Source: Candidatus Saccharimonadota bacterium
GTDB taxonomy: Bacteria > Patescibacteriota > Saccharimonadia > Saccharimonadales > Saccharimonadaceae
NCBI GenBank assembly: GCA_017536895.1
Contig: JAFWCN010000005.1
Span: forward strand, 62,001-126,000
Reading direction: 5' to 3'
Length of the DNA: 64,000 nucleotides
Shown in pieces: positions 8,469-17,511 of the stretch. Numbering within the stretch: the stretch's first letter is position 1; each line of letters starts with the position of its first letter. The notes under the pieces are model-generated. The model did no database searches and was not told the DNA's origin. It was given only the letters and a program-made list of their open reading frames with translations. The position numbers and the translations under genes are program-made.

Positions 8469-10997
8469 CTATGGTGCAGGTGGAGGACCACTCCATCCAG
8501 CAATATTTTGCATTTTTCTTCTAACCTCAGGCTTAAGGCTTAATTTACCAGCAGCCTCTTGACGCAAAGCTCCTGAAGCCGTAGACTGTATGTCTGCCAA
8601 ATCCTTCGCAGACATACTTCCCAAACTTCGCTCCAACCTATCAATAGCCCCATCATCTGCCATAGCCAACGTTTCAGACGTGTATTTACTAGCTCCAGTC
8701 GCATCATAAGTATTAGCATTAATATTATCAACCACATCACTCATTGAAGTTCCAGAAGCCATAGCCTGTATCATAGCATGTGAGCCACGATTAGTAGCCT
8801 TCAGCTTATCGCCATACTGACCCATAATATGAGAAGATGCTTTTCTGAGTCCTTCCTCTCTTGCTTCTCTCTCATCCTTAGAGAGTCCCGAAGCCTGAGA
8901 TGCCCTTGCATATGCCTCAAGATTGCCCTGCATACTATCTCGACCAGCTGTAGTCTTCATTAACATATTCTGAGCAGCTTGGATTTGTGTCATGGCAACC
9001 TCTTTCTCTGCAGCAGTCTTAGCATTATTATACCTCCCCAACGCATTTGCATGAAAAGTGCTAACCGAAGATGGATCATTAGTGTTAACCGGCTCACCAT
9101 CAGCACCAATTACTCTTCCACTAGTCATCAAAGCCTCAAAATCAGCTACTTTCTGCTGCTTAGCCTTATCTTCAATACCAGCCATAGTAGCATCATAGCC
9201 CGATCCCAACAAATTCTCTTCTCTATTTCTAGTATCTTGATTACTCAAATACTGCGATCTAGCTCTAGCAACATTTCGACTACCTCCACTCATGAACGTC
9301 GCTAATCGTCCCATCTTATATGCTTTGCCATTCTCATCTACTCCAGCCCGAAGTCTAGTCGCTCTTTCAGCTCCTAATTCCTGCGCATTTCTATAAGCTT
9401 GCGATCCACGCATCGCTCCAGTCGCTGTATTTCCCAATCTACCACCAAGCCCAGCTAACCTCGAACCAATAGCGCCCATTGCATTAAACGCACTTCTAAT
9501 CACCATCGGGATAAAGAATATTGGCAATACTCCTACTATCATAGCAGTAAACGCAGCGATAAAACCACCCTCTCCAATATTAGCAGCAAGCAATAGTCTA
9601 GACACATAATTACCACTACCCACCAATAATCCACAAACCGGATATACTATTAATAGTCCCTTGAAAAAGCTCAGCCATTTGTCAAACAATTTCTTAGTAT
9701 TAGGCAATATATATGCTACAAATGCTAGTGGTGATACCACAATTAACACAATAATCGCCGCCTCCCTCATCGACAATAATATAAATAAGAAAAATATGGC
9801 AATGACAATACCAAGCGCTGATACAAAAAGCGAAAGAAGGATTGCAGGATTACTAAAAATGGCAAATCCTCCACCAACTAGTAATGCCAAAAGTCCAACT
9901 CCAGTCAACCCAGTCGTCATCAAAGAATTACTATCATTACTTAATGGAATATTCTGTCCTTCAATACTCAATGATTGCAAATATAAATTATCTCCTAAAC
10001 TCTTAAACAAGCTTTGAAAGCTATTTCCTAAAATATTAGAAATATCCACGGCCAAAATACAAATAATATATGATAAATTAATAAGTATTGCTGCTACAAT
10101 TAATTTTGGCAAAGCTTTTTTAATGCCATAATTGTCAATACCTACACCAGTTAATTGTGAAATAATAACAGCCAAGAGTAATATTACAAAAACGATATTG
10201 GCGAAATTGCGAAAAGTATCCCACGCCACTTCTACACTACTCTCATCATTAGTAAACAACTGAGGCTCAATTCGCAAACTAGGTTCTACATATTCATCAT
10301 ATATATTGTCTGCCGCATCGCTCAACCATTCAAGAATCGGACATACTATCCACCCTAAAGCATTTGCACCACCAGAAGCTTTACATCTATTACCATACCC
10401 ATTCTCTACTGCGTCCTTATAATTCTCTGAATTAGTTTTGTTAGCCTCTTCACCTACACTCTTTTTTGTGATGTTTTCATCAATTCCCACTTTATTAATA
10501 GCTTTATTATTATTATACGTAGCCTGCGCCTGACGAACAACAGTTTCAGCAACTTCTCTAAAAGATTTATTCTCTACTGAATATGAGTATGATAATGGAG
10601 GGTCACATTTAGCACTCCCATCTCCACAAAAAAACATATTTATTTGTCGTGGATTTTTATCATCAACCTTTAATTCTGGATAAAGCTTAGTTGGCGTAGT
10701 ATTCTTTGGCCTAGCCTTATAGTAAAGAGGCCCTACCGCTTTACCATCTGAATCCACTTTTGCACAAATTTGATTAGTAGAATAAACCCCGGTTACTACG
10801 CGTTTAAGCTGAGTTCCGCCAACAACTCCACCAGGATCATTGTGTTCTTCTAGCTTTTTGTACTGGACAGCAAAACATTGAAAGGTCTTATTTTTATTTT
10901 CATTCCAATATGCATGAGCATTCTCTTGTCGCAAACAACTTCCAACAAATATACCAACAATTATTAATACCAATACTTTTGCATAACTCATCTTCAT
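8469..10997 (-). CDS. VirB6/TrbL-like polytopic membrane protein with long cytoplasmic tail
   Basis: Large protein of 842 residues. It begins with a signal-anchor (VLVLIIVGIFVGSCLRQENAHA) and an extracellular Cys-containing domain of about 200 residues, then 6-7 membrane segments between about residues 260 and 520 (FANIVFVILLLAVIISQL, LIVAAILINLSYIICILAV, LFVSALGIVIAIFFLFILLSM and others). A polar 300-residue tail rich in Ala, Ser and Arg follows. The layout resembles VirB6/TrbL channel proteins of type IV secretion systems, and comparable proteins occur in other CPR genomes. No VirB4, VirD4 or coupling ATPase is visible here, so a secretion role is inference. Its start overlaps the stop of the upstream gene by 4 bases, so the two are one operon. 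Confidence 0.65.
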   Translation of the reverse strand: MKMSYAKVLVLIIVGIFVGSCLRQENAHAYWNENKNKTFQCFAVQYKKLEEHNDPGGVVGGTQLKRVVTGVYSTNQICAKVDSDGKAVGPLYYKARPKNTTPTKLYPELKVDDKNPRQINMFFCGDGSAKCDPPLSYSYSVENKSFREVAETVVRQAQATYNNNKAINKVGIDENITKKSVGEEANKTNSENYKDAVENGYGNRCKASGGANALGWIVCPILEWLSDAADNIYDEYVEPSLRIEPQLFTNDESSVEVAWDTFRNFANIVFVILLLAVIISQLTGVGIDNYGIKKALPKLIVAAILINLSYIICILAVDISNILGNSFQSLFKSLGDNLYLQSLSIEGQNIPLSNDSNSLMTTGLTGVGLLALLVGGGFAIFSNPAILLSLFVSALGIVIAIFFLFILLSMREAAIIVLIVVSPLAFVAYILPNTKKLFDKWLSFFKGLLIVYPVCGLLVGSGNYVSRLLLAANIGEGGFIAAFTAMIVGVLPIFFIPMVIRSAFNAMGAIGSRLAGLGGRLGNTATGAMRGSQAYRNAQELGAERATRLRAGVDENGKAYKMGRLATFMSGGSRNVARARSQYLSNQDTRNREENLLGSGYDATMAGIEDKAKQQKVADFEALMTSGRVIGADGEPVNTNDPSSVSTFHANALGRYNNAKTAAEKEVAMTQIQAAQNMLMKTTAGRDSMQGNLEAYARASQASGLSKDEREAREEGLRKASSHIMGQYGDKLKATNRGSHAMIQAMASGTSMSDVVDNINANTYDATGASKYTSETLAMADDGAIDRLERSLGSMSAKDLADIQSTASGALRQEAAGKLSLKPEVRRKMQNIAGWSGPPPAP

Positions 10998-11878
10998 GAT
11001 TCTACCCTCTCCTCACTCTCAGTAGTTTTTTCTCCATTCATCATTTTTTCCAAATCCCAACATTGCCTCACGACATCATTATTCGCACTCCATATAGTAT
11101 CTTCTGCCTCATCAAAAGCATTTTCTATCTGCAACTCCAATTCCTCATCATCGTAATCGTCGCAAACTATTATTCCCTTCGTGTTTAAACAGTTTACATT
11201 TTTAACATTTTCCAAGAATTCTGCATATAATTGAAAATAATTTATTTCCTCCTCAGCGTACGTTTTAACAATTTCGTAATTTGACTTAACTAAACTACTA
11301 AATTTATTAGCAATCCAATCCTTAACATCATCTAAATTATTGTTCAACACTTTATCGATCAATTCTTTCTCATCAATATAAGTTTTATTAAATGTCAGTC
11401 TCATTAACTCAAAGTTTGCTCTGTAATTATTAATAGCCATCACAATTTCGTTATTCAAGTCATTATCCACCAACGATTCAAAATTAATCAAAAGCTCATT
11501 TGCGGTTTTTAAATAATTCGCTATAGTTTGTGTATTTTCATTTTGCATCTCATCTATTTTATAAATGTCACTCTCATCATATTCCCCCTCTAAGGTTTTA
11601 TCTGAATCTTCCCCATAAAGCAAATAATTTGCATATCTATTAAATGCCAGCTTGGCATCCTCACTTACACTCAACCTGTTATCTTTGAGTAATAAAAAAT
11701 TCACAACAAAAACCCCAATAATAATCAAGAAAACCAAAGCTAAAACAACGACAATCCATTTTCTATGGGATTTCTTTTCCTGCGTCAAAATAACATCTCC
11801 AGTGCCAGAACTAACCGGCGCTGAAAACGAAACCCCATTCGAACCAAATCCACCAAGATTATTGTATGACGAATCCAT
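10994..11878 (-). CDS. Single-pass membrane protein, operon partner of the VirB6-like protein
   Basis: Product of 294 residues: a cytoplasmic Gly/Ser-rich N-terminus, one membrane helix at about residues 42-66 (WIVVVLALVFLIIIGVFVV), then an acidic, helical extracellular domain with two cysteines near the C-terminus. An ATG four codons upstream was rejected because it lies inside the TGGTATAAT box; the ATG at 11878 follows that box by 10 bases, suggesting a leaderless start. Translation is coupled to the downstream VirB6-like gene (ATGA overlap), so both probably act in one envelope complex. No family was recognised. Confidence 0.7.
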   Translation of the reverse strand: MDSSYNNLGGFGSNGVSFSAPVSSGTGDVILTQEKKSHRKWIVVVLALVFLIIIGVFVVNFLLLKDNRLSVSEDAKLAFNRYANYLLYGEDSDKTLEGEYDESDIYKIDEMQNENTQTIANYLKTANELLINFESLVDNDLNNEIVMAINNYRANFELMRLTFNKTYIDEKELIDKVLNNNLDDVKDWIANKFSSLVKSNYEIVKTYAEEEINYFQLYAEFLENVKNVNCLNTKGIIVCDDYDDEELELQIENAFDEAEDTIWSANNDVVRQCWDLEKMMNGEKTTESEERVES

Positions 11879-11911
11879 ATATAAGTACATTATACCATAA
11901 GCATTTCATTT

Positions 11912-11943
11912 TTAACAAAAAAAAGCGTCGTTTTCACGACGCT
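11912..11943 (-). terminator. Intrinsic terminator of the lipoprotein gene
   Basis: Hairpin AGCGTCGT-GAAA-ACGACGCT on the minus strand followed by eight T residues, 19 bases after the stop of the lipoprotein gene. Confidence 0.9.
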
Positions 11944-11961
11944 AATTCAAATAAAAGGCAA

Positions 11962-12834
11962 TTACTCTATAGTTATCAACCCATGGTACCCACCATTGTC
12001 GGCATTGGTAACAACATACGTTCCCGATTCTACGCCAGAAATATCATACTCAGCATATCCATCTTTTGTGAGTGTACCCGAAACTATATATTCCGGATCG
12101 TCCAATCTATCTCTTGCCAAAACATAATACTTACTATCCGCCGGTAAAGTTACCTCTCTATATTGTGTTCCTTCATACCAAGAAACTATATAATCCTCAC
12201 CTTCATTCAAGTTGTAAATACTAGGGATATCAGATATTACATTTCCTTTTGAATCTTTTATCTCAACATTATCAGAAAATAAGAACGAAGCTCCTTGTTC
12301 ATCATCTAGAATATCATAACGACCAGAGTTTAGAGTTATCGTGTGTAATCTAATCGCATCACCATAGAAATTCACCCTCCTTAAGCCCATATTAGGTACA
12401 GAACTAGAAGAATATGAAACGATCTTATCTCCATGTTCATAGGTCGGAACCGGAATATTACCATATGAAAAGAATCCATTATTGACCGAATCTGGTAAAG
12501 AAGTTAACAAATCACTATAAACATAACACCCTTTGTCGTAACCCATTCTTAAATCCGTATATGGCAATACCCCGTTAGCTTTCTCGGGATCAATAGTACT
12601 TAAACTATAGTTCACCCCATCTCTCAATAAAAAGAAATTGCTATTATTCCCTTCTTTTGGCTCCCATACCAACAAATCTAACCCGTGGCTAGAATCATTG
12701 TCCGGCAAATCATAAGGTCCATCTTCAGGCGAGTTCAATTCTAAATCCTCATTAATTTCGTAACCCTGATCGCATGCACCAAGCGCAAACACCAGCCCAA
12801 AAACCAACAACATACACATTAGTTTCTTTTTCAT
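11962..12834 (-). CDS. Lipoprotein of unknown function
   Basis: Product of 290 residues with a lipoprotein signal peptide (Lys-rich start, hydrophobic stretch, LGAC lipobox with Cys at residue 21). The mature part is acidic and predicted mostly beta-strand with many Asp, Gly, Tyr and Ser; no family is recognised. The last third contains a short domain with SGTYVVTNADNGGYHG. The gene is monocistronic: TGGTATAAT on the minus strand (12915-12920), a leader of about 75 bases, a GGAGG ribosome site, and its own terminator. This Shine-Dalgarno-led arrangement is shared with the next four genes and differs from most of the window. Confidence 0.75.
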   Translation of the reverse strand: MKKKLMCMLLVFGLVFALGACDQGYEINEDLELNSPEDGPYDLPDNDSSHGLDLLVWEPKEGNNSNFFLLRDGVNYSLSTIDPEKANGVLPYTDLRMGYDKGCYVYSDLLTSLPDSVNNGFFSYGNIPVPTYEHGDKIVSYSSSSVPNMGLRRVNFYGDAIRLHTITLNSGRYDILDDEQGASFLFSDNVEIKDSKGNVISDIPSIYNLNEGEDYIVSWYEGTQYREVTLPADSKYYVLARDRLDDPEYIVSGTLTKDGYAEYDISGVESGTYVVTNADNGGYHGLITIE

Positions 12835-12951
12835 ATCGCCACACCTCCAATAGAAAAATAAATCATAATCTTGCCTATTTTTAAGTTACCAGGCAATAAA
12901 ACCTACTGATCGATATTATACCACATTCTACCATATAACACAAACACAACA

Positions 12952-12987
12952 AAAATAGGCTGCAAACCAAAGTCTACAGCCTATTTT
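12952..12987 (-). terminator. Intrinsic terminator of the PT-repeat surface protein gene
   Basis: 11-bp stem (AAAATAGGCTG / CAGCCTATTTT) with a 14-base loop and trailing T-rich sequence on the minus strand. Confidence 0.75.
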
Positions 12988-13015
12988 CTTAGATTCCCGC
13001 CCGTGAAGCGGTCTC

Positions 13016-14362
13016 TTACATTAACTTCTTACGGCTAGCAAGGTAGTAACCAAGCGTAGTTACAACAGAACCAGCACCAATCGCGCCAGTCACAATCTCG
13101 CCTGCACCAGTATTGACAATCGTGGTAGGAGTACTTGGATTGTCCGGCGTAGGAGTTGGTGTAGGTGTTGGTGTAGGAGTTGGTGTTGGTGTAGGTGTTG
13201 GTTTGTCACAAGTTTTCGCCACATACACTTGTGCTGAATCTTGCAATGCATAACCATTCACCGATACCTTCGCCCAGTTAACTAATTGATTTGTCTTATT
13301 ACAAGCCAAATCCTTATCCACCACCTGAGCTGTGAAACGTAGGTAAGCATCACCATTTACTTTGTAGTCACCCACATTCACTGCTGCTACTGTTGGATCG
13401 TTATAAGCTAAACCATTCGGATGTGATGCATTTAGCAATTTTGCCGAACCCTGAACATACTTCAAGTTATTTGGCAAAGAATCACGAATCATTACATTAT
13501 TCACAGTCGAAGCATTTAGGTTCTTATAGTGAATCTGGAACTCGACTTTATCGCCTATTTTGGCGTCAACCGATTCTTTCCAATCCTTCTCACCTTCTTT
13601 GCGAACCGTTTTCTGAACCGCAGTTGATTCAAACACCGGTTTCACTTCGATTGTATAGTAAGAAGCAAAGCCATAACAGCCCGGAACTTTACCGTCGCCG
13701 TTAGCCTTATAGCTAGCCTTTACACCGCTATTTGACACAATCGCGTCGCTTACGGTCTTACCACCGCCAGCACCGTAATGGTTGTTTTCGATCAAAGCCG
13801 AACCTTCAACGTAGTCAAGGTAAAATGCCCGACCATCAGCGCTCTTAAAGTCGACATAGTCCCAGTAAGAGCTGATTGCCGTACCAGGCGCATCAATGTA
13901 ACCATTAATTCGTGGTGTCGCCGAAATCATTTCCGGAATTTGGAAGGAAACCTTCACATTTTCCGCAGTTGCAGCTTCACCTTTTGGGTTATTGTTATGG
14001 ACGTAAAGACGCACTATGTAAGTTTTACCCTCTTCCACAGTGATCTGGTTACCGTCCCACACATTTTTCTTACCATTATTGCCAGTTGCCTTATCCCGCG
14101 CCCCAACGAAGTTCCGTTCGTCAGTTAGTGGCATAATCACACCAGCTTCTTTATCCTTCTGCGATAAATTCGCATCAGTATCCTTAATGGAGTTAAAGAC
14201 AATATTATTGCCAAGAGCTCCACTATTAATTTCTGCAATCGTATAAGTCCTACGATTCGCCCCCGCATTACCCCAAGCGCTCACTAACGCTGGAGCAACA
14301 GACGCGCCGACCACCATCGCGGCCGCCGACACACCTAGAATAGATTTATAGATAGTTTTCAT
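13016..14362 (-). CDS. Surface protein with PT-repeat stalk and C-terminal membrane anchor
   Basis: Product of 448 residues from ATG 14362 (a TTG six codons upstream was rejected; an AGAGG site precedes the ATG). Order: Sec signal peptide ending near VSAWG; an N-terminal domain of about 200 residues; a DUF11-like beta-sandwich (IGDKVEFQIHYKNLNASTVNNVMIRDSLPNNLKYVQGSAKL); about twelve Pro-Thr repeats forming a rigid stalk; then NTGAGE, a hydrophobic helix and RKKLM at the end. The tail looks like a cell-wall sorting signal with a divergent motif (VNTGA rather than LPxTG). It is likely abundant, outward-facing and possibly host-contacting; the function is unknown. It has its own terminator and a long upstream gap. 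Confidence 0.8.
   Translation of the reverse strand: MKTIYKSILGVSAAAMVVGASVAPALVSAWGNAGANRRTYTIAEINSGALGNNIVFNSIKDTDANLSQKDKEAGVIMPLTDERNFVGARDKATGNNGKKNVWDGNQITVEEGKTYIVRLYVHNNNPKGEAATAENVKVSFQIPEMISATPRINGYIDAPGTAISSYWDYVDFKSADGRAFYLDYVEGSALIENNHYGAGGGKTVSDAIVSNSGVKASYKANGDGKVPGCYGFASYYTIEVKPVFESTAVQKTVRKEGEKDWKESVDAKIGDKVEFQIHYKNLNASTVNNVMIRDSLPNNLKYVQGSAKLLNASHPNGLAYNDPTVAAVNVGDYKVNGDAYLRFTAQVVDKDLACNKTNQLVNWAKVSVNGYALQDSAQVYVAKTCDKPTPTPTPTPTPTPTPTPTPDNPSTPTTIVNTGAGEIVTGAIGAGSVVTTLGYYLASRKKLM
13150..13203 (-). repeat. Pro-Thr coding tandem repeat
   Basis: Short tandem repeat of alternating ACT/ACA/ACC and CCA/CCT codons encoding the Pro-Thr stalk. A shorter version occurs in the next gene near 14916-14945. 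Such tracts are prone to length change. Confidence 0.85.
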
Positions 14363-14449
14363 AATATATAATCCTCTCAAAAATATTAAAAATTAATACG
14401 AAAATTAATAACTCCTTTTGCTAGCCGAATTGTTAATTTTCGTCTGCCC

Positions 14450-14474
14450 ACAACCAAATCATCTCAAATTTCAA
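14450..14474 (+). repeat. Left copy of 25-bp inverted repeat flanking a membrane-protein gene
   Basis: Matches the reverse complement of 16250-16274 at 24 of 25 positions (core ACAACCAAATCATCTCA). It lies in the 3' flank of the 14567-16132 gene and in the upstream region of the PT-repeat surface gene. The rest of 14363-14566 holds a 7-bp hairpin (CCCAGCG...CGCTGGG) without a T tract. Confidence 0.8.
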
Positions 14475-14566
14475 TTCATATCCTGGAAGAGCCCAGCGAC
14501 ATTTAAGCCGCTGGGACTAATAAAGTGCTAGGTCCCCCCCAACCTCTTCCATGCGCTATCATCCCT

Positions 14567-16132
14567 TTAATCCGCAGGAGTAAATTCCCCATCTCCTTCT
14601 GGACTTGTTGGTTGAACCGAAGTGTCAACCGGACCCCTATTAGTTACTGGGTCTGGTTGATAGTTCATCGGATTTGAATCCGTAACTACCGGCTCTGACT
14701 TATGCTCCTCCACTACCGGAGGATTAGACGGAGTCACCGTTTTTGGATCAGAGTATCCATGATTATTGTCATTCCCCGATCCAGTCGGATTCTCCGTCCG
14801 CGGGTCGACAGGCTGAACCTCTCCAGCTCCATCGCTCGGCTTATTCTGGCCTCCACCCTTCTGTGCGTTACCCTGGTTCACCGGATCTTCCCGAGGTTGC
14901 TTTGAGTACGACGGAGTCGGTGTCGGCGTTGGTGTCGGTGTCGGCTTTGGAGGATTATCTGTATTCCCCCTTGGAATGTTCCCTGGCGGATTACCAGGAT
15001 AAACTACGTTGGCACATCTGTCCAAGATGTAAAACGTAATCTTTCCATCCTTAGTGGTAATCTTTGTTCCAGCCAATTCGCCGGTCACGCCATTTTCAGC
15101 GCTCACGACGTATTGATTACCGTTCATACCGGTATTCGTACCGCTGGGGTCAACCTCCGTCCTCAGAAGGTTCGAAGTCGCTAGAGCTCCCTCAACCTTG
15201 AAATACAGCTTTTTTCCCTCTTCCGAAAGATAATTTTTTTCTGAAGTAAGTAAGTTGTCATACGAAGTGTCATCTTTCAGCTTGAGATTGTTCGCCACTA
15301 TCGCCAGTATCCTGGCATCGTGAGCACAATCATCAAGGAGAACTTCCTCAAAGATTTCCTCGGTTATTTTACCGTTATTAGCCTTTTTCAAAAGCTTTGG
15401 CAAAAATTCCGAGTCGATTCGGTTATTCTCATTCTTCGCCCAGTTCTGAGCAAACCGAGAATCAACCCCAGTGTCTTTAGTCTTAGTGTTGCTAGTGTTG
15501 CTCGTTGATGCATTCGCTGAAGCATCATCACCAAACTGGTTGCTAATTGCTAATCCACCAACAAACACCAAGGCTACCACCGTAATTGCAACAGCAACCT
15601 TCGCAAGACGTCCAAAGTTAGCTGATTTTTTCTCAGCCTCTTCCGCCTCAGCTTTAGCATCTTTGACGTCAGAATCATTATATCCTTCCGCCAAAAGGGC
15701 ATACCCGTTTTGGTAGTATTTCATAGCATTATAGGCATAAAATCCTATAGCGCCAACACCTACCATAATAGGTATTATTGCTACCCACTTACCCGCTACT
15801 GCCGCAACACCTGTTGCCGCAAGGACAACAGTAATGATGGTAAAGCACACGAACTCTTTTTTCGTAGAGCCGTTCTTTCGCCATACATATATTAGCACCG
15901 CTATTAATGCCAACATAAGCACTAAAAACAGTGCCGACAACTTCGGCCATTTGTTTATGCCATACAAGGCAAAAAACGTAGCCGCTCCGAACAGTAAAGA
16001 CGGAACTATGGTAGAACCCTTTACCGGATCTCCATTTTCATCCTTTGAAAAAACGAACATTCCTGACACAGGCCACATTAAACAAGCAACAACGAGACCT
16101 GCAATCAAGTATAACAAAATTGCACCTTTCAT
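14567..16132 (-). CDS. Polytopic membrane protein with extracellular Pro-rich tail
   Basis: Product of 521 residues. There are five or six membrane helices in the first 190 residues (AILLYLIAGLVVACLMW, LFGAATFFALYGI, ALFLVLMLALIAVLIYVW, FTIITVVLAATGVAAVAG, VAVAITVVALVFVGGLAI), then a soluble domain of about 170 residues with CAHDARILAIVANNL, and a low-complexity tail with PT repeats and many Asn, Gly and Asp. An ATG five codons upstream was rejected because it is part of the GGAGGTG ribosome site before the ATG at 16132. No family was recognised. The gene is flanked by 25-bp inverted repeats and has an unusually long leader. Probable envelope protein, function unknown. Confidence 0.7.
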   Translation of the reverse strand: MKGAILLYLIAGLVVACLMWPVSGMFVFSKDENGDPVKGSTIVPSLLFGAATFFALYGINKWPKLSALFLVLMLALIAVLIYVWRKNGSTKKEFVCFTIITVVLAATGVAAVAGKWVAIIPIMVGVGAIGFYAYNAMKYYQNGYALLAEGYNDSDVKDAKAEAEEAEKKSANFGRLAKVAVAITVVALVFVGGLAISNQFGDDASANASTSNTSNTKTKDTGVDSRFAQNWAKNENNRIDSEFLPKLLKKANNGKITEEIFEEVLLDDCAHDARILAIVANNLKLKDDTSYDNLLTSEKNYLSEEGKKLYFKVEGALATSNLLRTEVDPSGTNTGMNGNQYVVSAENGVTGELAGTKITTKDGKITFYILDRCANVVYPGNPPGNIPRGNTDNPPKPTPTPTPTPTPSYSKQPREDPVNQGNAQKGGGQNKPSDGAGEVQPVDPRTENPTGSGNDNNHGYSDPKTVTPSNPPVVEEHKSEPVVTDSNPMNYQPDPVTNRGPVDTSVQPTSPEGDGEFTPAD

Positions 16133-16353
16133 ATCAGGCACCTCCATTTCTATTTCTAAATCTGGAGGCTGACACCTCCAGATCTCTCTAAAAGCATCAA
16201 CATATTTATTAGGTATGATAGCATCTATATTAAACAGATTTCAGTATATTTGAAATCTGAGATGATTTGGTTGTTAAGTTCCCTCTGTATTTACGAAAAC
16301 ACACCGAAAACTCAGACTATCTTAATTGTATCACACTTTAGCTTTTTTGTCAA
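16133..16353 (-). promoter_or_regulatory. Promoter and long structured leader of the 14567-16132 gene
   Basis: Minus-strand TTGACA (16348-16353), 17-base spacer, TACAAT (16325-16330), then a leader of about 185 bases. The leader contains the right inverted-repeat copy, a 9-bp hairpin (16235-16259), and a second hairpin (16161-16182) whose stem contains a decoy GGAGGTG; the functional GGAGGTG follows just downstream. This layout suggests leader-mediated control, which is inference. Confidence 0.6.
16250..16274 (-). repeat. Right copy of 25-bp inverted repeat
   Basis: Inverted partner of 14450-14474, inside the leader of the flanked gene. A transcript reading through the gene could pair its 5' and 3' regions through these copies. 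Confidence 0.8.
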
Positions 16354-16403
16354 TAGTTTTATCAGATATTTCACATTATATCAAACTGCTTATGATTGAC
16401 CAT

Positions 16404-16430
16404 GAAAAAGGCCGACCATTTGGTCGACCC
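16404..16430 (-). terminator. Intrinsic terminator of the coiled-coil gene
   Basis: Minus-strand hairpin GGTCGACCAAATGGTCGGCC followed by TTTTTC, shortly after the stop of the coiled-coil gene. Confidence 0.85.
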
Positions 16431-16446
16431 TCTCCGTACGTTAGCC

Positions 16447-17355
16447 CTATTTGGCTCTGCGCTCACGTTCAGCGAGCTTTTCTTTTCTTTTCCTAATCGA
16501 TCTGTCGTTCTCTTCAGCAAACTTTTCAGCTATCTCGATAGCAGCTTTTTCTTCCGCAATATCTTCACGTTCGATGACCCTCTCTCGAGCCTCCTGAGCA
16601 CGCTCATCTTTCTTCTTTTCGAATTCTTCGGCAAAACGGCCTTTAAACTCATCAGAAGCTGCTTCTATCTTTTCATAGTACTTGCTATCAGCCTCTTTCA
16701 GTTTCTTCTCCTTCAGCTTCTCTGCCGCATCAAGAGCCTTTTTCGCTGTCTTATATGCCTCCTTTACTTTGTCATATTCTGAATGAGCATCAGCTACATC
16801 ACTGTCGTACTGATCTCTGGCATTTTTAACGGCAGCATTAAACTCATCTACGACGACACCGGATATTTTCTCAGCATCTGAAACGAGATCTTTTACGAGT
16901 ACTCCTTCAGCATAAGCCTTCTTCACAGCATTCATCTTCCCAGTGAGGTCCGTGATAGTATTGTCACGATCATCAACCGTCGCAAGAAGATTTGTCTCAG
17001 ACTCTTCAAGAGTCTTGACCCTCTTCGCATTCTCTTCGTATTTATCAAAGAGTTCAGAGTAGTCATCTTTCTGCCGATCCTGAAGCTCACGCCACTTTCT
17101 TACCTGTTCTTTGAAAAAAGAATCATATTCTTCGATACTGTAGAAAGTACCGAATTCTGTCACGTAGCCATCATCGCCAGATCCATCTGGTTTAGTCTTC
17201 TTAGGCTCAGCTTTCTTAGGCTCAACCTTCGGCTTGGCTTCCGGTTTGCTCTCCGACACTACCTTAGTGGATGTGTCCTTAGCTGCCGATTCTACTTCTG
17301 TATCAGTGTTCCTATCCTTATTTACTTTTATTGCAAAAATTCTATCATCTTTCAT
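16447..17355 (-). CDS. Highly charged coiled-coil protein
   Basis: Cytosolic protein of 302 residues. The first 60 residues are disordered and Lys/Pro/Glu-rich (PKVEPKKAEPKK). A short ordered segment (YVTEFGTFYSIEEYDSFFKEQVRKWRELQ) follows. From about residue 90 to the end it is almost continuous Glu/Lys/Ala coiled coil, ending in a basic tail (RKRKEKLAERERRAK). The ATG at 17355 follows GAAGGAGGG by 7 bases; an ATG ten codons upstream overlaps that site and was rejected. A structural or scaffolding role is plausible, but no family was identified. It has a consensus promoter and its own terminator, indicating a strongly expressed single-gene unit. Confidence 0.7.
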   Translation of the reverse strand: MKDDRIFAIKVNKDRNTDTEVESAAKDTSTKVVSESKPEAKPKVEPKKAEPKKTKPDGSGDDGYVTEFGTFYSIEEYDSFFKEQVRKWRELQDRQKDDYSELFDKYEENAKRVKTLEESETNLLATVDDRDNTITDLTGKMNAVKKAYAEGVLVKDLVSDAEKISGVVVDEFNAAVKNARDQYDSDVADAHSEYDKVKEAYKTAKKALDAAEKLKEKKLKEADSKYYEKIEAASDEFKGRFAEEFEKKKDERAQEARERVIEREDIAEEKAAIEIAEKFAEENDRSIRKRKEKLAERERRAK

Positions 17356-17417
17356 CGTGATTCCCTCCTTCATAGATTCCTGCAAAAGCCAAATATTTTG
17401 TTAACGTACCTGTCCTA

Positions 17418-17446
17418 ATTATAGCACACTCTATTCAATTTGTCAA
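17418..17446 (-). promoter_or_regulatory. Consensus sigma-70-type promoter of the coiled-coil gene
   Basis: Minus-strand TTGACA, 17-base spacer ending TGTGC, then TATAAT. The leader is about 56 bases and ends in a strong ribosome binding site. Confidence 0.8.
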
Positions 17447-17473
17447 TATCAATAACATAAATACTCTTATAAG

Positions 17474-17509
17474 TCCAATAAAGCGGCCTATTTAGGCCGC
17501 TTTATTTGG
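17474..17509 (-). terminator. Intrinsic terminator
   Basis: 10-bp hairpin AAAGCGGCCT / AGGCCGCTTT with a 4-base loop, directly after the stop of the 139-residue protein gene. Confidence 0.85.
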
Positions 17510-17511
17510 TG

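Noticed and set aside
13150-13203. Short tandem repeat as CRISPR
   Set aside because: It is a Pro-Thr coding microsatellite without spacers. No CRISPR array or cas gene was seen anywhere in the window.
16235-16259. Leader hairpin as a known riboswitch
   Set aside because: A simple 9-bp hairpin without any conserved riboswitch core I can recognise.
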